Below are positions 60,306 to 64,000 of a stretch of DNA of 64,000 nucleotides, piece by piece. The notes under the pieces are model-generated. The model did no database searches. It worked only from the letters and a program-made list of their open reading frames with translations, and was not told the origin of the DNA. The position numbers were made by a program, and so were the translations under genes. The stretch is taken from positions 61,205 through 125,204 of the forward strand of contig PAHY01000064.1 in NCBI GenBank assembly GCA_002705055.1. The letters run 5' to 3'. Within the stretch, counting starts at the first letter, position 1. The number at the start of each line of letters is the position of its first letter. This DNA comes from Planctomycetota bacterium. Lineage in GTDB: Bacteria; Planctomycetota; UBA1135.

Positions 60306-60635
60306 ATGGATCGAAGTGAGTTTGTCGCGCGGCGCATTCTGGCCTGGGCGCTGTTGTTGGTCAGCCTGCGCAGCGCCGCCGCTCTCCGCGGCGAGGGGGC
60401 GGGTACGCCCGCGTGGCAGCTCTATCGGCCCGACTGGGCCACCGATGGCTGGCGCGAATTGGCGACGGTCCCGGGGGTGGGGGCGGCGCAGGCCCGCGCG
60501 ATCGTCCGCGGTCGGGCTGGGCATTCCGGCGTACTCGGCCCCGAGCAACTCCAGCAGCTCCCCGGCGTCGGCGCCAAGACCGCGCAAGCCGCCCGGGCCG
60601 CGGCGCGGGCTTCGGCCGTGGAAGGGCCCGGCTAG
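60306..60635 (+). CDS. ComEA-like helix-hairpin-helix protein
   Basis: LATVPGVGAAQARAIVRGRAGHSGVLGPEQLQQLPGVGAKTAQ. Confidence 0.75.
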   Translation: MDRSEFVARRILAWALLLVSLRSAAALRGEGAGTPAWQLYRPDWATDGWRELATVPGVGAAQARAIVRGRAGHSGVLGPEQLQQLPGVGAKTAQAARAAARASAVEGPG

Positions 60636-60644
60636 AATGGGGGG

Positions 60645-61508
60645 ATGCAGCCTGCGCCCCCTGCGCTGGAATCGCTCACGGACATCGTGCAACACGCGCT
60701 CGAGGAAGATCGCGCCTTTCACGATGCAACGAGTCAGGCTGTGGTGCCCGCGGCCACTTTGGGTCAGGCCCGGATCGTCGCCAAGCAGGATGGGGTGCTG
60801 GCTGGGCGCGACTACGCCTCGGCTGCGTTTGCGGCTTGCTGTCCGCAGGGTGAGTTCTCCTGGACCGTCCAGGATGGCGATCCCGTTCGAGTGGGTCAGG
60901 TCGTCTGGACAGGGCGTGCCACCGCGCGCGGCCTGCTCGCTGCGGAACGCACGGCGCTCAACTTCCTGCAACAGCTCAGCGGCGTCGCCACGATGACCGC
61001 GCAAGCCGTGGCCGAAACAGGGGGCGACTTCGTCGTCCTCGACACTCGCAAGACGGTGCCCGGCCTGCGCGACGCGCAGAAGGCGGCGGTGCGCGCGGGT
61101 GGGGGCGTCAATCATCGGCGCGATCTGTCGGATCAGCTCCTGCTCAAAGAGAACCACTTCGGCTTTTCGGGCTTGGACTACTCGCAAACGGTTGCTCGGG
61201 CGGTGGCTCATGCCGAGGGCAAGCCGGTCGGCGCCGAGGCCCAAACGCTCGAGCAGGCGCTCGCTGCGCTGGCCGCCGGCGCGAGCTACGTCATGCTCGA
61301 CAACTTCGCCGAAGGCGAGCTCGCCCCGGCCGTTGCCACGATCCGTGCTCAGCATGCCGCTGCGGTGATCGAGGTTTCAGGTGGCCTCACTCCGGCACGG
61401 CTGGCCGCGCTGCGCAGCGCGGGGATCAATCGTGTCTCGTTGGGGGCGCTCACGCATTCCGCGCCGGCCCTGGACTTTTCACTGCTGTTCGATGGCGCTC
61501 TATCCTGA
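60645..61508 (+). CDS. nadC: Nicotinate-nucleotide pyrophosphorylase (carboxylating)
   Basis: LNFLQQLSGVATMT, LDTRKTVPGLRDAQKAAVRAGGGVNHRRDLSDQLLLKENH. Confidence 0.95.
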   Translation: MQPAPPALESLTDIVQHALEEDRAFHDATSQAVVPAATLGQARIVAKQDGVLAGRDYASAAFAACCPQGEFSWTVQDGDPVRVGQVVWTGRATARGLLAAERTALNFLQQLSGVATMTAQAVAETGGDFVVLDTRKTVPGLRDAQKAAVRAGGGVNHRRDLSDQLLLKENHFGFSGLDYSQTVARAVAHAEGKPVGAEAQTLEQALAALAAGASYVMLDNFAEGELAPAVATIRAQHAAAVIEVSGGLTPARLAALRSAGINRVSLGALTHSAPALDFSLLFDGALS

Positions 61509-61992
61509 GCTCTTCCGCCTCCCGGTTCGGGTCCGGCAGCTGCTGCTGGGGCTGTCGATCGCCATCATCGTGGCCGCTTCGATGCGGCCCGGAAAAGCAG
61601 GGGGGACGCCGCCATGGACGCTGGATTTCACGCTCAATCTGGGGCACCAGTTCCTCTATGGCTTCTTCACGCTGTGCGCGCTGCTGCGCCTGCATCCACG
61701 TGCGCCGCTGCATCGTCAGACCTGGATTGCCATGCTGGGCCTGGTCTTCGTCATGGGGGTGCTCGACGAATGGAATCAGAGCCGCGTCGGCGAACGAGGG
61801 GTCGGCTTCTTTGACGTCATCTCCGACTGTCTCGGCTGCTTCCACATTTTGGTCCTGACGCGCTGGTTCAGTGAGCCGCGGCGACTCGGCCCTTCTCTCC
61901 GCCTCATGGCGGGGCTGGCTGTCCTGGGACTTGGCTGGAACCTGTTTCTGGTCGAATCCGGCACCGACATTCCCATTCCCTTCCTCGACTGA
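61492..61992 (+). CDS. VanZ-like family protein
   Basis: TM segments; FVMGVLDEWNQSRVGERGVGFFDVISDCLG. Confidence 0.8.
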   Translation: MALYPELFRLPVRVRQLLLGLSIAIIVAASMRPGKAGGTPPWTLDFTLNLGHQFLYGFFTLCALLRLHPRAPLHRQTWIAMLGLVFVMGVLDEWNQSRVGERGVGFFDVISDCLGCFHILVLTRWFSEPRRLGPSLRLMAGLAVLGLGWNLFLVESGTDIPIPFLD

Positions 61993-63431
61993 TGACTGAC
62001 CGTCACTCCCGCTACTCCTCCCCGCTGGCCGAGCGCTACGCAAGCGCGGCCATGCAGCAGAACTTCTCGTCGCGTCGGCGTGCATTGATCTGGCGCGACC
62101 TCTGGATCGCGCTCGCCGAGTGTGAACAGGAGCTGGGGCTCGATATCAGCGATGAGCAGATTCAGGAGCTGCACGCGGCACGCGAGCAGATCGATCTCGA
62201 CAAGGTCGCCGAGTACGAGCGCGAGCTGCGCCACGATGTGATGGCCCACGTCCACGCCTACGGCGACGTCGCTCCGAAGGCGCGCGGCATTCTGCATCTG
62301 GGTGCGACCTCCTGCTTCGTCGCGGACGGCTCGGACCTGATCATGATGAAGGCCGGCTTGGAGATTCTGCGCGACCGGCTGGTCGCCGTCGTGCGCGCGC
62401 TCGCGGCCTTCTGCGAACAAGAGGCCGCGCATCCGATCCTTGGCTTCACGCACTTCCAGCCGGCTCAGCCGACCACCCTCGGGAAGCGCGCCGCGCTGTG
62501 GCTGCAGGACTTCCACCTTGATCTCGAAGAGCTGGATCGGCTCATCGACCGCCTGCCGTTCCGCGGCGTCAAGGGCACGACGGGCACGCAGGCAAGCTTC
62601 CTGCAGCTCTTCGGAGGTGACCACGAGAAGGTGCGCGAGCTCGACCGGCGGGTCACGCAGCGGGTCGGCTTCCAGCAGCCGATTCCGGTCTGCGGGCAGA
62701 CCTATCCGCGCAAGTGGGATGTGCTGGTGCTGCAGGCAGTCGCGGCGATCGGCACTTCGGCGGCGAAGTTCGCCAATGATATTCGCTTGCTGGCGCACCG
62801 CCGCGAGCTGGAAGAGCCCTTCGGCAAGAAGCAGATCGGCTCCTCGGCGATGCCCTACAAGCGCAACCCGATGCGCTCCGAGCGGATCGGCGCGCTCTCG
62901 CGCTATCTCGTCAATCTCACGCCGAACGCATCCGAGACCGCCGCGCATCAGTGGTTGGAACGCACCCTCGATGACTCCGCCAATCGCAGGATCGCGATCC
63001 CCGAGTCATTCTTGGCAGCCGACGCCATCTTGCTGCTTGTCCAGGATGTCAGCTCGGGGCTGGTGCCCTACCCGCGCGTAATCGAGCGGAATCTGGCTCA
63101 CGAGTTGCCCTTCATGGCCACGGAGTCGATCCTGATGGCAGCCGTGCAGGCTGGGGGAGACCGCCAGGATCTGCACGAGCGCATCCGTGTTCACAGTCAC
63201 GCGGCAGCAGCGCGCATGAAGACCGAAGACGGGGTCAACGACCTGCTCGAACGGATCCAAGCCGATCCCGCTTTTGCGGGGATCGCTGGCCAGCTTGCGG
63301 ATCTGGTTGATCCCCAGGCGTTCGTCGGTCGCGCCCGGGAGCAGGTCGAGGAGTTCCTCGCCGAGGTCATCCGTCCGACGCTGGCTCGGTTTGAAGGTGT
63401 CGAAGCTGCCGAAGGCGAGGTCCGCGTCTAG
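61992..63431 (+). CDS. purB: Adenylosuccinate lyase
   Basis: LHLGATSCFVADGSDL, VKGTTGTQASF, GSSAMPYKRNPMRSERIG. Confidence 0.95.
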   Translation: MTDRHSRYSSPLAERYASAAMQQNFSSRRRALIWRDLWIALAECEQELGLDISDEQIQELHAAREQIDLDKVAEYERELRHDVMAHVHAYGDVAPKARGILHLGATSCFVADGSDLIMMKAGLEILRDRLVAVVRALAAFCEQEAAHPILGFTHFQPAQPTTLGKRAALWLQDFHLDLEELDRLIDRLPFRGVKGTTGTQASFLQLFGGDHEKVRELDRRVTQRVGFQQPIPVCGQTYPRKWDVLVLQAVAAIGTSAAKFANDIRLLAHRRELEEPFGKKQIGSSAMPYKRNPMRSERIGALSRYLVNLTPNASETAAHQWLERTLDDSANRRIAIPESFLAADAILLLVQDVSSGLVPYPRVIERNLAHELPFMATESILMAAVQAGGDRQDLHERIRVHSHAAAARMKTEDGVNDLLERIQADPAFAGIAGQLADLVDPQAFVGRAREQVEEFLAEVIRPTLARFEGVEAAEGEVRV

Positions 63432-63460
63432 ACGGCGACGTTTTCATAGGACCGAAAAGG

Positions 63461-63496
63461 AAACGGGCCCTGCCGATCACTCGGCAGGGCCCGTTT
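63461..63496. terminator. Bidirectional intrinsic terminator between convergent purB and the Cys-rich repeat gene
   Basis: Perfect 16-bp inverted repeat AAACGGGCCCTGCCGA-TCAC-TCGGCAGGGCCCGTTT. Confidence 0.9.
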
Positions 63497-63511
63497 CAGT
63501 TTGCCGTCTGC

Positions 63512-64000
63512 TTAGAGCTGACCAGCGATCCGCTCGAGCATCATCTCGATCCGCGCGAGGCGATCTTCGATGCTGGCCATGCGGGACTCAAGCTCGACCG
63601 ACTTGGCCGAGGCCACTTCAGCGCTGAGCTGGACGACTTCCGCCTCCATGGCGCAGGCAGTCTCTTCCAGGGCGACCAGAGTCTCGACCTCTTCGCAGCA
63701 GCCGGAGCACTCTTCGGTCACGTCCTCAAGAGCAACGAGCTCCACAACGACTTCCTCTTCGCAGGTGGTCTCGCAAGCGCTCTCGCAAGCTTCGACTTCC
63801 AGCACGACCAGCTCTGCGGCAGCATCGCCCTCGCAGCAGCAGGAGCCACACTCTTCAGCGGCGACTTCCTGAGCGACGAGCTGAGCAGCGACAGTCTCTT
63901 CGCAGGCAGTCTCGCAGGCGCTTTCGCATGCTTCGACTTCCATGACGACGACCTGGGCAGCGGCTTCCCCTTCGCAGGCGGTTTCGCAAGCCGAGGCGCA
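63512..64000 (-). CDS. Cys/Glu/Ala/Val-rich tandem-repeat protein, 5' end beyond window; C-terminal coiled-coil-like tail
   Basis: Frame stays open from the ORF-track ATG at 63943 through 64000; 47-aa repeats (ACESACETACEE…EECGSCC). Confidence 0.7.
   Translation of the reverse strand, partial: CASACETACEGEAAAQVVVMEVEACESACETACEETVAAQLVAQEVAAEECGSCCCEGDAAAELVVLEVEACESACETTCEEEVVVELVALEDVTEECSGCCEEVETLVALEETACAMEAEVVQLSAEVASAKSVELESRMASIEDRLARIEMMLERIAGQL
63620..64000 (-). repeat. 141-bp (47-codon) coding tandem repeat made of two ~24/23-aa half units
   Basis: CGCAGG(T/C)… block recurs at 63760, 63901 and 63973 (spacings 141 and 72 bp). Confidence 0.75.

Overview
GC-rich bacterial chromosomal window, densely packed with mostly housekeeping genes. 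Lineage cannot be fixed from the sequence; gene content looks planctomycete-like, but that is only an impression. I saw no prophage, transposon, CRISPR array or rRNA. Landmarks: DUF3482 GTPase/DUF2868 pair, mqnC, yqgE, ddl, galactokinase, a complete iscRSUA-hscBA-fdx-iscX operon, dprA, clpC with an mcsA-like gene, murD, two adjacent tRNA-Ser genes, HD-GYP response regulator, epsC/cysE, hpt, truD-like gene, MTAP, ECF sigma/anti-sigma, hyuAB-like pair, msbA-like ABC transporter, ispF/ispD, ruvC, nadC, purB. The most notable observation is two genes that the ORF track splits at in-frame UGA codons and that read as selenoproteins: (1) an O6-alkylguanine-DNA alkyltransferase (34675..35178, +) whose catalytic PCHR cysteine is a TGA (PUHR); (2) an AhpD/CMD-like peroxidase-related protein (44125..44667, -) whose CxxC second cysteine is a TGA (CLYU). 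Both have canonical homologous sequence after the TGA and a bacterial-SECIS-like hairpin (6-bp perfect core stem, G in the first two loop nucleotides, about 18 and 24 nt after the UGA). Other points of interest: a TruD-like protein whose K-D-R/K catalytic motif reads K-P-K, a Cys/Glu-rich 47-aa tandem repeat protein running off the right edge, and structured leader/operator regions. Everything is from reading the sequence; no searches were run.
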